Source: UBA1724 sp051884615 (lineage in GTDB: Bacteria; Verrucomicrobiota; Lentisphaeria; Oligosphaerales; Oligosphaeraceae). Taken from it: a stretch of 64,000 nt of DNA. The DNA lies in contig JBJEVT010000006.1 in NCBI GenBank assembly GCA_051884615.1, forward strand, positions 11,989 through 75,988. The letters run 5' to 3'. Positions within the stretch are counted from its first letter, which is position 1. The number at the start of each line of letters is the position of its first letter. Shown here piece after piece: positions 1 through 7,933 of the stretch. Position numbers and translations under genes: made by a program. The notes under the pieces are model-generated. The model searched no databases. It worked only from the letters and a program-made list of their open reading frames with translations, and was not told where the DNA came from.

Positions 1-1166
1 GCGCAGGCTTCTCCTTCGGGCCCGGCGACCGGGGCGACGTCCCCTTCTTCGGGCGACTCCAGCTGGAGCAGCGCTGCTGCTATCTGACCCACTCCACGGA
101 ACGGACCCGGCAGCTGATTCTGGACAATCTCCACCGCTCCGCCATGTATTCCGGAGCCATCCGGGGCATCGGCACCCGCTACTGCCCCTCCTTCGAGGAC
201 AAGGTGGTCCGCTTCGCCAGCCACCCCTGCCACCACATCTTCGTGGAGCCCGAGGGAGACTCCACCGACGAATACTATCTCAACGGCCTCTCCACCTCCA
301 TGCCCGTGGAGGTCCAATGGCAGATGGTACGCTCCATCCCCGGATGCGAAAGGGCCTTCATCTCCCGATACGCCTACGCCATCGAATACGATTTCGTCTT
401 CCCCTGCCAGCTGGACACCTCCCTGGCGCTGCGACGCTATCCCACCCTCTTCCTGGCGGGACAAATCAACGGCACCTCCGGATACGAGGAGGCGGCGGGA
501 CAGGGGCTGCTGGCGGGCCTGAACGCCGCCCGGAAGGCCTGCGCCCTGGGAGAACCCCTGCGGCTGCGACGGGACCAGGCGTATCTGGGCGTCATGGTGG
601 ACGATCTGGTCACCAAGGAGATTGTGGAGCCATACCGCCTCTTCACCTCCCGTGCGGAATTTCGCCTGGCTCTGCGGCAGGACAATGCGGACCGCCGCCT
701 GACCGCCCTGGGCCACCGCCACGGTCTGGCCACCGCCACCGCCCTGCAACGGGTCCAGTCCCTGGAGGAGGAGATTCAACGGATTCGGGAGGAGCTCTCC
801 CGGGTGCGGCTGGAGGGGCGCAGCGTCCTGGAATTGCTGGCCCGCCCCGATTTCCGCTACGGGGAGCATCCCGAGCTGCCCTCCCTGCCACCCCGGGCGT
901 TGCAGCAGCTCACGGTGGATGTCCGCTATGCCGGATACCTCGCCCAGCAAGAGGAGCAGGCGAAGGGGATGCGGGAATTGGAGAGCTGGTCCATCCCCGG
1001 GGATTTCTCCTTCCAGCTTCCGGGAATCTCCTCGGAGGCCCGGCAGAAGCTGGAGAAACGGCACCCGGAGAATCTGGGGCAGGCCGCCAGAATCGACGGG
1101 GTCACCCCCGCGGAAATCGGCATCCTGCAGGTGCATTTGCGGAAACGCAAGGAGCGTAAATCATGA
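1..1166 (+). CDS. mnmG: MnmG (GidA) tRNA uridine-5-carboxymethylaminomethyl modification enzyme, C-terminal part
   Basis: The reading frame is open from base 3, so the N-terminal FAD-binding part lies before the window. What remains (about 387 residues of the usual ~620) has the diagnostic MnmG stretches: CYLTHST, RSAMYSGAIRGIGTRYCPS, EDKVVRF and the NGTSGYEEAAGQGLLAGLNA block, then the helical C-terminal domain that contacts MnmE and tRNA. With MnmE, the family adds the carboxymethylaminomethyl group to wobble U34. The TGA stop overlaps the ATG of rdgB (ATGA), so the two are probably translationally coupled. mnmG often lies near oriC, but I saw no cluster of DnaA boxes here. Confidence 0.95.
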   Translation, partial: AGFSFGPGDRGDVPFFGRLQLEQRCCYLTHSTERTRQLILDNLHRSAMYSGAIRGIGTRYCPSFEDKVVRFASHPCHHIFVEPEGDSTDEYYLNGLSTSMPVEVQWQMVRSIPGCERAFISRYAYAIEYDFVFPCQLDTSLALRRYPTLFLAGQINGTSGYEEAAGQGLLAGLNAARKACALGEPLRLRRDQAYLGVMVDDLVTKEIVEPYRLFTSRAEFRLALRQDNADRRLTALGHRHGLATATALQRVQSLEEEIQRIREELSRVRLEGRSVLELLARPDFRYGEHPELPSLPPRALQQLTVDVRYAGYLAQQEEQAKGMRELESWSIPGDFSFQLPGISSEARQKLEKRHPENLGQAARIDGVTPAEIGILQVHLRKRKERKS

Positions 1167-1762
1167 GAATTGTCATCGCCACTTCCAATGCCCACAAGCT
1201 CCAGGAGTTCCGCGCCATGCTGGAACCCCTGGGACACCAGGTGGTGGGCGCCGGGGAAATGGGGGGTATGCCGGAGGTGGTGGAGGATGGCGCCACCTTC
1301 GAGGAGAACGCGGCCAAGAAGGCCTGCCAGGCCGCCGCTGCGTTCCACTGCGCCGTGATGGCCGATGATTCCGGCCTGGAGGTGCTGGCTTTGGGCGGGG
1401 AGCCCGGGGTCTTCTCCGCACGCTATGCCGGGGAGGGGGGCAACGACGGCAGGAATCTGGCCAAGGTCCTGGGAAAGCTCCAGGGGGTGGAGGATCGCCG
1501 GGCGCGGTTCGTCTGCGCCATCGCCCTGGCGGACGCGGAGGGCGCGCTCCAGGGATGCGTCCGGGGCGAGGTGCAGGGCCGCATGGCCGAGGCGCCCCGG
1601 GGCGACGGCGGCTTCGGCTACGATCCCGCCTTCGTCCCCCAGGGCTACGACCAGACCTTCGGCGAACTCCCCGCCTCGGTGAAAAACCAGTTGAGCCACC
1701 GTGCCCGCGCCCTGGAGAAGGCGGTGGCCCGGTTCTTCTCCCCCGCCACCCGCGAAGAATAG
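1163..1762 (+). CDS. rdgB: RdgB/HAM1 family non-canonical purine NTP pyrophosphatase (dITP/XTP)
   Basis: 199 residues, the usual length for this house-cleaning enzyme, which hydrolyses dITP, XTP and ITP to monophosphates so they do not enter nucleic acid. The N-terminus carries the nucleotide-binding SNAHKLQEF loop. MADDSGLEVLALGG is the conserved metal/substrate motif, and GDGGFGYDPAFVP followed by SHRARAL is the purine-recognition C-terminal signature. It starts inside the mnmG stop codon and has no Shine-Dalgarno of its own, as expected for coupled translation. The next gene follows after 12 bases behind an AGGAGG. Confidence 0.95.
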   Translation: MRIVIATSNAHKLQEFRAMLEPLGHQVVGAGEMGGMPEVVEDGATFEENAAKKACQAAAAFHCAVMADDSGLEVLALGGEPGVFSARYAGEGGNDGRNLAKVLGKLQGVEDRRARFVCAIALADAEGALQGCVRGEVQGRMAEAPRGDGGFGYDPAFVPQGYDQTFGELPASVKNQLSHRARALEKAVARFFSPATREE

Positions 1763-1774
1763 GAGGGTGTCCCC

Positions 1775-2269
1775 ATGCGACAGCGGTTTTCCTCGTTCCT
1801 GGGTCCCCGGATCGTCATCTACACCATCGTGGTGCTGGCCATGGCCTGGGTGTTCTGGCGTCAGGAATCCCGGGTGGCGCGAAGCGCCCCGCCGCCCGCC
1901 TCCGCTCCGGAGGAAAGCGTCCTGGAGAGCCCGCCGGCGCACGCCGCCGCCGCCCTGCCCCTCCTTGTGGCTCTGGGAGAGCAGGAAATGCGGGAGGAGC
2001 TGGAGGCGGTGGTGAAGCTGGCGGAGAATTCCCCCGACCTGCGGAACTGCTTCACCGTGGTGGCGGTGACCCTGGAGAATACGGAGGAAACCGCCATGTA
2101 TCTCCAGGCATTCCAGTGCCAGGAGAAGGACCTGCCCCTGGCCATCCTCTTCGACGGACAAGGCAGGGAAATGATGCGGGGAGGGCTTCCCCGGACTCCG
2201 GAGGAGCTGACGGCCTTCCGGCGGCCTCTGGAGGAGGCCGCCCCCCGGGAGACCACGCCCTCGCCCTAG
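1775..2269 (+). CDS. Membrane-anchored protein of unknown function, thioredoxin-fold-like
   Basis: 164 residues beginning behind a good AGGAGG. One hydrophobic segment (about residues 9-26, IVIYTIVVLAMAWVFW) looks like a signal anchor, followed by a Pro/Ala-rich linker and a globular domain (about 55-150). The order of that domain (strand LPLLVAL, helix, strand FTVVAVTLE, helix, LPLAILFDGQGREMMRGG) resembles a thioredoxin fold, where a proline before the third strand and a 'FDGQG' turn are usual. There is no CxxC, so redox catalysis is unlikely. I do not recognise a named family. It closes the mnmG-rdgB run; the fold is inference from the pattern only. Confidence 0.7.
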   Translation: MRQRFSSFLGPRIVIYTIVVLAMAWVFWRQESRVARSAPPPASAPEESVLESPPAHAAAALPLLVALGEQEMREELEAVVKLAENSPDLRNCFTVVAVTLENTEETAMYLQAFQCQEKDLPLAILFDGQGREMMRGGLPRTPEELTAFRRPLEEAAPRETTPSP

Positions 2270-2302
2270 GGGAAAATGGGGGGAGGAAAAGGCGGCGCCC
2301 CG

Positions 2303-2331
2303 TTGGCAAACGTGGCATGGCCGGTTATAGT
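2303..2331 (+). promoter_or_regulatory. Sigma-70-type promoter of tRNA-Gly
   Basis: TTGGCA (-35, 2303-2308), a 17-bp spacer and TATAGT (-10, 2326-2331), ending 20 bases before the mature tRNA 5' end. It is one of the two best housekeeping promoter matches in the window. Confidence 0.75.
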
Positions 2332-2351
2332 AAGCCAGTTTTCCCGAAGAT

Positions 2352-2425
2352 GCGGGTGTAGCATAATGGTAATGCTTCGGCCCTCCAAGCCGACCACGTG
2401 GGTCCGATTCCCATCACCCGCTCCA
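2352..2425 (+). tRNA. tRNA-Gly (anticodon UCC)
   Basis: 74 bases including an encoded 3' CCA. The acceptor arms GCGGGTG and CACCCGC pair fully. The anticodon stem TCGGC/GCCGA encloses the loop CCTCCAA, giving anticodon TCC (Gly, GGA/GGG codons). The T arm contains GGTCCGATTCC. A sigma-70-like promoter precedes it and an intrinsic terminator follows, so it is a monocistronic transcription unit. Confidence 0.95.
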
Positions 2426-2440
2426 TCTCTTTCGCAAAAG

Positions 2441-2468
2441 AAGGCCGCCTCCGTGCGGTCTTTTTTTT
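2441..2468 (+). terminator. Rho-independent terminator after tRNA-Gly
   Basis: AAGGCCGC pairs with GCGGTCTT (one G-U) around a six-base loop, followed by a run of eight T. Confidence 0.85.
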
Positions 2469-2614
2469 GGTCAAATCCCAGGATGGAGGCCTGGGACTGA
2501 CTGTTTCCCCACCCAACGCACCCAATGCGGCGCACGCCTCCCCGTACGCACCTGCCCCGCCCGAAGGGAAGAAGGACGCATGCCACACGCCGCCAACCCA
2601 AGGAGGAAGCAATC

Positions 2615-3163
2615 ATGAAACGTTACGTCTGCCCCGTCTGCGGTTATGTGTACGAAGGCGAGGAACCCCCCGCCAAGTGCCCCCAGTGCGGCGTCCCCGG
2701 CGCCAAGTTCCTGGTGAAGGAAATCACCAATGAGAAGAAGGTCTGGGCCTGCGAGCATGTGATCGGCGTCGGCAAGGATGTGGATCCCGAGGTCAAGCAG
2801 GGTCTCATCGACAACTTCAACGGCGAGTGCACCGAGGTCGGCATGTACCTCGCCATGTCCCGCCAGGCGGAGCGCGAGGGCTACCCCGAAATCGCCGAAG
2901 CCTACAAGCGCTACGCCTTCGAGGAGGCCGAGCACGCCGCCAAGTTCGCCGAACTGCTGGGCGAGGTCCTGGTGGCTGACACCAAGAAGAACGTGGCCAT
3001 GCGCGCCGACGCCGAACAGGGCGCCTGCGAGGGCAAGCTGATGCTGGCCAAGCGCGCCAAGGAACTGGGCTACGACGCCATCCATGACACCGTCCACGAA
3101 ATGGCCAAGGACGAAGCCCGCCACGGCGCCGGCTTCGAGGGCCTGCTGAAGCGGTACTTCTAA
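2615..3163 (+). CDS. Reverse rubrerythrin (N-terminal rubredoxin, C-terminal ferritin-like di-iron domain)
   Basis: 182 residues from the ATG preceded by AGGAGG (2601-2606); an upstream in-frame start is only a reading extension. The rubredoxin-type iron site is at the N-terminus (C6, C9, C22, C25: CPVCGY and CPQCG). The four-helix ferritin-like domain follows, with E/ExxH-type ligands in EEAEHAAKF and DEARHGAGF. Classical rubrerythrins have the domains in the opposite order; the reverse form in anaerobes reduces hydrogen peroxide and oxygen with NAD(P)H-derived electrons. The gene stands alone between two intrinsic terminators, consistent with its own stress-responsive promoter. It supports an anaerobic or microaerophilic host. 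Confidence 0.93.
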   Translation: MKRYVCPVCGYVYEGEEPPAKCPQCGVPGAKFLVKEITNEKKVWACEHVIGVGKDVDPEVKQGLIDNFNGECTEVGMYLAMSRQAEREGYPEIAEAYKRYAFEEAEHAAKFAELLGEVLVADTKKNVAMRADAEQGACEGKLMLAKRAKELGYDAIHDTVHEMAKDEARHGAGFEGLLKRYF

Positions 3164-3189
3164 CCCGCTGCGGCATAGAAGACACCCCG

Positions 3190-3230
3190 AAGGGGGCGAG
3201 CCATGCACACGCATGACCCGCCCCCTTTTC
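3190..3230 (+). terminator. Rho-independent terminator after rubrerythrin
   Basis: A nine-base outer stem AAGGGGGCG/CGCCCCCTT encloses a second small stem CATGC/GCATG and ends in TTTT. Confidence 0.8.
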
Positions 3231-3236
3231 GCGTAC

Positions 3237-3748
3237 CTGGGCGGGCTTGCCCGCCCCAGGAGAATCAAAGGGCTAGATGCCCTAGATGCCCTAGATGCTC
3301 TAGAGGGAGGGGGCTGGATGGGCTTGAGGGGCTGGAAATCCAGGACTTGCGCCTGAAAGGGTAGAACCGGGGGCGTGCCGGGGCGGGCTTGGCCGCCCCA
3401 GAGAGGTTGGTCCCAGCGGGGGGCGTGCCTGGCGGGCTTGGCCGCCCCAGGGAGGTTGGTCCCAGCGGGGGGGGCGTGCCTGGCGGGGCATCCCCGCCAG
3501 GGAAGTTGGTCCCGGGGACGCATGCCGGGGAGGGGGTGCCCAACAGGGCATTCTCTCCCCGGAGGCGGAACCGGGGACAACGAGGCATCCGGAGCCGGAT
3601 GCCGGAACGCCCCCGCCTTCCGCCCTCTGTGTCATCCGGGGTGGGCCGCAGGCGCCTCTGTGTGCTCCGTGTTGAAGCGGCAGCGCCGACCTGTGCTCCG
3701 TGTTGAAGCGGCAGCGCCCGTCGGGGGTTCTGACGCGCGAGCTCCGCG
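3237..3748. repeat. Intergenic composite repeat, copy R1 (modules A, B, C, D)
   Basis: About 510 bases without a credible gene, between rubrerythrin (+) and lptD (-). It is built of modules that recur elsewhere in the window. A (3262-3308) is GAATCAAAGGGCTAGATG with 9-bp CTAGATGCC repeats. B (3372-3516) is a tandem array. C (3571-3612) contains the perfect 9-bp palindrome GGCATCCGG/CCGGATGCC (3584-3603). D (about 3650-3715) is two copies of a CTCCGTGTTGAAGCGGCAGC unit. Matching modules occur at 47854, 58718 and 63537. Open frames across it are low-complexity and are not coding. Confidence 0.8.
3372..3516. repeat. Tandem repeat, three units of ~45-50 bp (module B)
   Basis: Three imperfect units each read roughly GGCGTGCC, GGCGGGCTTGGCCGCCCC and GGTTGGTCCC in order, starting near 3372, 3422 and 3473. 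The third is shorter and diverged (GGCGGGGCATCCCCGCC). Each unit contains a GGGGCGG-type dyad that could form a hairpin. Confidence 0.75.
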
Positions 3749-6076
3749 CTACAGATTCAGATTGAGTCTCACGTTGGGGAATGCGGTGAGTCTCAGGAGA
3801 ATCATCACCTGGAACTCGTGGTCGTCCCAGCCCACGCCGCCCACCAGGGTCCAGCAATGGAGTTGCCGGGTCAGATAATAGTGGTGTTCCTCCAGATTGT
3901 TCTTTTCGAAATCGTATTCCGCGCCGATTTCCAGACTAGTCAGGGGATTCAGGGGGATGTTCACCTGGGCGGTGAGGGTGTCGGCGCTCTGGAAGTAGCG
4001 TTTCAGGTATCCGGATTCCCCGGTGAAATCCGCCAGAGTGGAGCCCATGGAGTAGACGGAGCGGGAGAGGTGGTTGTTGCGGTAGACGTAGCGGAGGCTG
4101 AAGTATCCGGTCTCCTCCTTGCCGTAGCGGACGCCCACTTCTCCGCGTTGGATGCGGCCCGCCCCCACGTCATGGAGGAGGGTGCCCCACAGACGGAGGT
4201 CTTCCCGGGGCTGGAGGCTCAAGCGGGTTCCCAGGTCACCCCAGTGGCGTTGGGTTTCGTCCCCATCCTGGTGATGGACATCCAGGTAGTTTTCCAGGGA
4301 GAGGAGCGTGCGGAGGCGTCCGGATTCCCCGTGGGTCATCCAGCGTTGTTCCAGGCCCACCCGGAGGAAATTCTGGCGTTGGAGGCGGTCGATTTCATCG
4401 AAGAAGTAGAGATATTCCCGGTCCACGGAGGGGGCTCCGGCGTAGGTGTAGTTGAAGTAGGGTTCCGCCACATGGCGAAGTCCTTTCATGTCCAGCCAGG
4501 GACATTCGGCCTTCATCCATTCTCCCGTCAGGGAGGTTCTGCCTTCCAGGCCCCATTCCGTGGCGACCCTGGTGCGGGAACCGCCCCGGCGATCATAGCG
4601 TCCCTTGACGGGGGAGAGCCCGGCGGGGTCGTCGGGATTGTCGGCGTTGATCCAATCCGCCAGCTCTTCCTGGGAGACTCCCTGCCGGCTGGTGCGGGAG
4701 TAGGAGGTCACCCGGACGCTGGCCCGGGGGGTCAGCGTGAAGGCGTCCAGCACTTCCAGGGGCATTTGGAGGGTATGGAGAGTATCCGCGCGGAAGGCGC
4801 CGTAGTCCGCCGGGTCGCCGTGGAGGGCTTCCTGGTAGAGGGAGGAGGGGATCAGCTCCCGTCTTTGGCGGTCGAAGTTTCGCCACTGCATGGTGTAGTA
4901 TCCGGCGGAGGTATGGGAGGAGTAGACCAGAGGCAGGGGAGCGGGCAGATTCACCCGGGGGATATCCAGGCGCCATTCGGGGAGTTGCTCTCCCACGGTG
5001 TAGAAGGTGTTGAGCCTGGGGCGAACGTTCAGGGAGGAGTGGAGCCAGCCGTTGTCGTAGGAGAGATTGGCGAAGGACTTGGGCTGTCCCCAGTGTCTCC
5101 AGTCGTGGCGGAACCAGTCATCCAGCATGGAGATGTCGGAGAGGAGGTCCACATTCAAGCGGAGGGACCAGTGGTCGTCCAGGGCTTCCCGCCAATAGAG
5201 TTTCAGCCGGAAGCGATCCTCCTCGGAGCGGAAGCGGCGGTCGTATCCCCGTTCCGTCTCGGCGGGGTCCAGGTCATGGAGTCCGTAGAGATTGGTCTGC
5301 ACCTCCCGTTTCTCCCCGTCCCGGTATTCGGTGATTTCCCCCACGCCCAGGCCGCGCTTGCTCATGGCGTCCACGAAGAGCTGGGTGCTTCCCTTCTCCC
5401 CGTGCTGCCAGACCCGGCCCACCCGGAGATAGGCGCCCCGCTTGCCGGAGTATCCCGGACGGAAGATCATGCCCACGGTGGCGTCCGTGCTTCCCTGGAA
5501 GACGGGGAAATAGAAGAGGGGGACGTTTCCCACCCGGACGGTCATGTGGCGCGCCACGAAGGAGCCGTCCTGGGGATTATAGGTGATCTTCTTGGCCTGG
5601 AGTCGGTAATGGGGATTCTCCCGGTCGCAGGTGCTCATCCAGCCCTGATTCACCACCTGGCCGTCCCGGGCGCCCAGGCTCTCCCCCGATTCGCCCCCGA
5701 AATGCCAGACATCGGTCGCCAGCCGGAAGGGGCCGAAGGAGACGGTCCGGGCGTCCAGGTTTCCCTGGAGAGAGGGCGCACGCCAGGTCGCCTTCCCCTC
5801 CATGACAATCTCCACGCCTCCCTCCGCCTGGAAATCCCGGGTCTTCTGGTTGACGGAGGCCCGCTGGCAGGTCATCAGGATGTCGCCATAGCGCAGCTGG
5901 ACATTGCCCTCCGCCCGGGCTTCCGTGGCGTCCACCCCGTATTCCACCTTGTCCGCGGAGATTTCCAGCAGGGTGGTGGCGGGGGCGGCTTCCTCTCCCA
6001 GGGAAAATCGCGGTGCCAGACAAAGCAGGGCGGCCAAAAGCAGGATTCCCTTGAGGGTGGAGCGTGTTGCGTGCAT
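3749..6076 (-). CDS. lptD: LptD (OstA/Imp) LPS-assembly outer membrane protein
   Basis: 775 residues from the ATG at 6076, chosen because it opens a clean signal peptide (MHATRSTLKGILLLAALLCLA); the frame extends further upstream without a sensible start. Residues about 34-120 are an OstA/LptA-like jellyroll domain (ISADKVEYGVDATEARAEGN, VQLRYGDILMTCQRASVN). The long C-terminal part is a 26-strand-type barrel ending in alternating hydrophobic residues (FPNVRLNLNL). LptD with LptE inserts LPS in the outer leaflet. It is the last gene of the rhomboid-gmhA-lptD run; heptose synthesis next door fits an LPS role. The start is preceded by a C-rich leader and no Shine-Dalgarno. Confidence 0.9.
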   Translation of the reverse strand: MHATRSTLKGILLLAALLCLAPRFSLGEEAAPATTLLEISADKVEYGVDATEARAEGNVQLRYGDILMTCQRASVNQKTRDFQAEGGVEIVMEGKATWRAPSLQGNLDARTVSFGPFRLATDVWHFGGESGESLGARDGQVVNQGWMSTCDRENPHYRLQAKKITYNPQDGSFVARHMTVRVGNVPLFYFPVFQGSTDATVGMIFRPGYSGKRGAYLRVGRVWQHGEKGSTQLFVDAMSKRGLGVGEITEYRDGEKREVQTNLYGLHDLDPAETERGYDRRFRSEEDRFRLKLYWREALDDHWSLRLNVDLLSDISMLDDWFRHDWRHWGQPKSFANLSYDNGWLHSSLNVRPRLNTFYTVGEQLPEWRLDIPRVNLPAPLPLVYSSHTSAGYYTMQWRNFDRQRRELIPSSLYQEALHGDPADYGAFRADTLHTLQMPLEVLDAFTLTPRASVRVTSYSRTSRQGVSQEELADWINADNPDDPAGLSPVKGRYDRRGGSRTRVATEWGLEGRTSLTGEWMKAECPWLDMKGLRHVAEPYFNYTYAGAPSVDREYLYFFDEIDRLQRQNFLRVGLEQRWMTHGESGRLRTLLSLENYLDVHHQDGDETQRHWGDLGTRLSLQPREDLRLWGTLLHDVGAGRIQRGEVGVRYGKEETGYFSLRYVYRNNHLSRSVYSMGSTLADFTGESGYLKRYFQSADTLTAQVNIPLNPLTSLEIGAEYDFEKNNLEEHHYYLTRQLHCWTLVGGVGWDDHEFQVMILLRLTAFPNVRLNLNL

Positions 6077-6116
6077 GGGCGGGTGGGGGGATGAGGTGGA
6101 TGACTGGGGCGGTGGT

Positions 6117-6752
6117 TCAGAGCGGGAAGAGGGCTTCCTCCACGGAGAGGCAGAGGGCGTGATAGACGGGCAGATGGAGTTCCTGCACCCGGTAGGTCTC
6201 CCGGGCGGGCACCCGGATGGCCACATCGGCCTCCCGTGCCAGGCGTCCCCCGCCCTCCCCGGTCAGCCCCAGCACCGTCATGCCCAGGCTGCGGGCGACG
6301 GTCACCGCCAGATGCACATTCCGGGAGTTTCCGGAGGTGGAGATGCCCAGGAGCAGGTCTCCCGGGCGGCCCAGGGCCAGGAGCACCTGGGCGTAGTCCA
6401 TCTGGCCATCCAAATCATTGCGGACGGCGCTCAAGGCGCCGGGGAAGCCGGAGAGGGGAATGCAGGGAAGTCCCCGCTGCAGGGTCTTTCCCAGGAAGGC
6501 GCCATCCTCCGGGTCCACCTCCTCCAGGGTGTCCGCCAGGGATTTCTTCAGGGGACGGCGGCGGCAGAATCCCTTCAGGAACTCGCCGGCGATATGGTCG
6601 GCGTCGGCGCAGGAGCCCCCGTTGCCGCAGGTGAAGAGGGTGGCGCCGCGGCGGAAGCCTTCCTCCAGCAGGCGTGCCGTCTCCTGGATTTGCGGCAGGC
6701 AGACGGAGAGGCGGGGGAAGTTTTCCAGGAGTTGTTCCAGGGGAGAGGGCAT
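6117..6752 (-). CDS. gmhA: Phosphoheptose isomerase GmhA-like SIS-domain protein
   Basis: 211 residues with a single SIS domain. TLFTCGNGGSCADADHIAGE is the GmhA/DiaA substrate loop. LGISTSGNSRNV is the phosphosugar-binding Ser motif, and VQELHLPVYHALC carries the ELH residues of the active site. GmhA converts sedoheptulose 7-phosphate to D-glycero-D-manno-heptose 7-phosphate for LPS inner core. DiaA (a DnaA-binding paralogue) has the same fold, but the neighbour lptD favours GmhA. It lies 18 bases after the rhomboid gene and 40 before lptD. The leader is C-rich without a Shine-Dalgarno. Confidence 0.87.
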   Translation of the reverse strand: MPSPLEQLLENFPRLSVCLPQIQETARLLEEGFRRGATLFTCGNGGSCADADHIAGEFLKGFCRRRPLKKSLADTLEEVDPEDGAFLGKTLQRGLPCIPLSGFPGALSAVRNDLDGQMDYAQVLLALGRPGDLLLGISTSGNSRNVHLAVTVARSLGMTVLGLTGEGGGRLAREADVAIRVPARETYRVQELHLPVYHALCLSVEEALFPL

Positions 6753-6770
6753 GGTCTTGCGGGGTGGGGA

Positions 6771-7607
6771 TCAACGGTGTTTCAGGGCTTCCGCCGCGCG
6801 GCTCAAGGAGGCTTTCTCCCGGGGGGTGAGCTGGTCGATGCCCTGGCGGGAGAGCTTGTCCAGGATGCGGTTCAGCTCCTCGGAGTCGATGGGGGCGTCG
6901 GAGACATCGGATTCCTGGGGGGAGAAGGGGGGTCTGGGGGGCGGCGGGGAGTGCCGTTGTCTTCCGGGGTCCCGGTCGAAGGGGGAGCGGCGGGCGGGGC
7001 GCATCAGCCGGCGCATGAAGAGAAAACCGCCCAGGGCGCCGCCCAGGTGGGCGATGTGGGCGATGGAGCCGTTGTCGTGGAGCATCAACACCTCCAGGAT
7101 GCAGTAGACCAGTGCCAGCACCCAGAGGCGCACGGGGATGGGAGGCAGCAGCAGGAAGAAGCGGGCCTGGGGGAACGCCAAGGCCGCCGCCACCATGACG
7201 CCGAACTCCGCTCCGGAGGCGCCCACGCAGTAGGCGGGGCTGCCCTGGTTCGCCAGGAGGAAAAAGACTCCCCCCAGCACGCCGGAGAACAGGTAGAGCA
7301 GGAGGAAGCGCGCCTTGCCCAGGGCCTGCTCCACCATCCGGCCGAAGAGCCACACGCCATACATGTTCATGAGGATGTGGGAGAGGCTGGCATGGAGGAA
7401 CTGGTAGGTGACCAGGCGCCAAAGCTGCCAGGGCTTGTCCCCCACCAGGGCGAAGGCGCGCACCAGATTCCCGTTGCCGTCCAGGAGGCCGCCCACCAGG
7501 AAGACAATGGCATTGAGATAGATCAGGGTCGCCACCCCGGTCCAGGCGGAGAATCCCCAGGGATTCCGGCGCGGGGGGCGGGAATAGTAGTCGCGGTCGC
7601 TAAGCAT
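6771..7607 (-). CDS. Rhomboid family intramembrane serine protease
   Basis: About 278 residues from the ATG at 7607 (an in-frame ATG at 7646 would add 13 Pro/Ser-rich residues). Six or so hydrophobic segments are visible. The rhomboid signature is intact: the HILMNMYGVWLFG stretch, the catalytic Ser in GASGAEFG (about residue 130) and the catalytic His in AHIAHLGGALGG (about 187). A hydrophilic Arg/Pro-rich cytoplasmic tail follows. Rhomboids cleave transmembrane segments of client proteins; the substrate is unknown. It is the first gene of the run leading to gmhA and lptD. Confidence 0.92.
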   Translation of the reverse strand: MLSDRDYYSRPPRRNPWGFSAWTGVATLIYLNAIVFLVGGLLDGNGNLVRAFALVGDKPWQLWRLVTYQFLHASLSHILMNMYGVWLFGRMVEQALGKARFLLLYLFSGVLGGVFFLLANQGSPAYCVGASGAEFGVMVAAALAFPQARFFLLLPPIPVRLWVLALVYCILEVLMLHDNGSIAHIAHLGGALGGFLFMRRLMRPARRSPFDRDPGRQRHSPPPPRPPFSPQESDVSDAPIDSEELNRILDKLSRQGIDQLTPREKASLSRAAEALKHR

Positions 7608-7789
7608 GAAAGGCGAGGAAGGCGAAAGGGGGAGTGGACCCGCCATGGCGGCGGGAGGAGGGGGGCTTGGCGCGCCAGGATTCGGCGCCCGGGGCCCGCA
7701 GGGGAGAGAGGGAGCCGTCCGTCCCCGCGCCTGCCCTGGAACAGGAGGGGGAACACCCTCCCCGGGGGCGCGGGAAAAAGCCGGGGGTT

Positions 7790-7795
7790 AATATA
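7790..7795 (-). promoter_or_regulatory. Candidate -10 element of the rhomboid-gmhA-lptD operon
   Basis: Read on the minus strand the site is TATATT within GGGAGTTATATTAACCCC, in an otherwise very GC-rich gap. The same G/C-flanked TTATATTA-like word lies before thrC and fucO. No clear -35 is visible. The rest of 7608-7862 is GC-rich and holds no gene I can support. Confidence 0.45.
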
Positions 7796-7861
7796 ACTCC
7801 CGCACTCCCTCCCCCCATAGGGAACGCGCCCTGCCCCGCCCTGGCGCAGGCGGGAGGGCGG

Positions 7862-7911
7862 GAAAAACAAAAAGCGCCGCCCTTTCCCGGGGGAGGGAGG
7901 GACGGCGCTTT
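7862..7911 (-). terminator. Rho-independent terminator of fusA
   Basis: AAAGCGCCG and CGGCGCTTT form the stem (7871-7911 on the plus strand); on the minus strand it is followed by TTTTTGTTTTT. Confidence 0.85.
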
Positions 7912-7933
7912 GGGTGCGGGGGTGGCGGGGAGT

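Noticed and set aside
2270..2614. Replication origin near mnmG
   Set aside because: mnmG is often near oriC, but I saw no cluster of TTATCCACA-like boxes or AT-rich unwinding element.
3372..3516. Coding frames through the tandem repeat (Gly/Pro/Ala-rich)
   Set aside because: They follow the repeat units, have no start context or homology, and the same modules occur in other frames elsewhere.
3818..6094. A 758-codon plus-strand frame antisense to lptD
   Set aside because: Same GC-driven antisense effect; lptD has signal peptide, OstA domain and barrel end.
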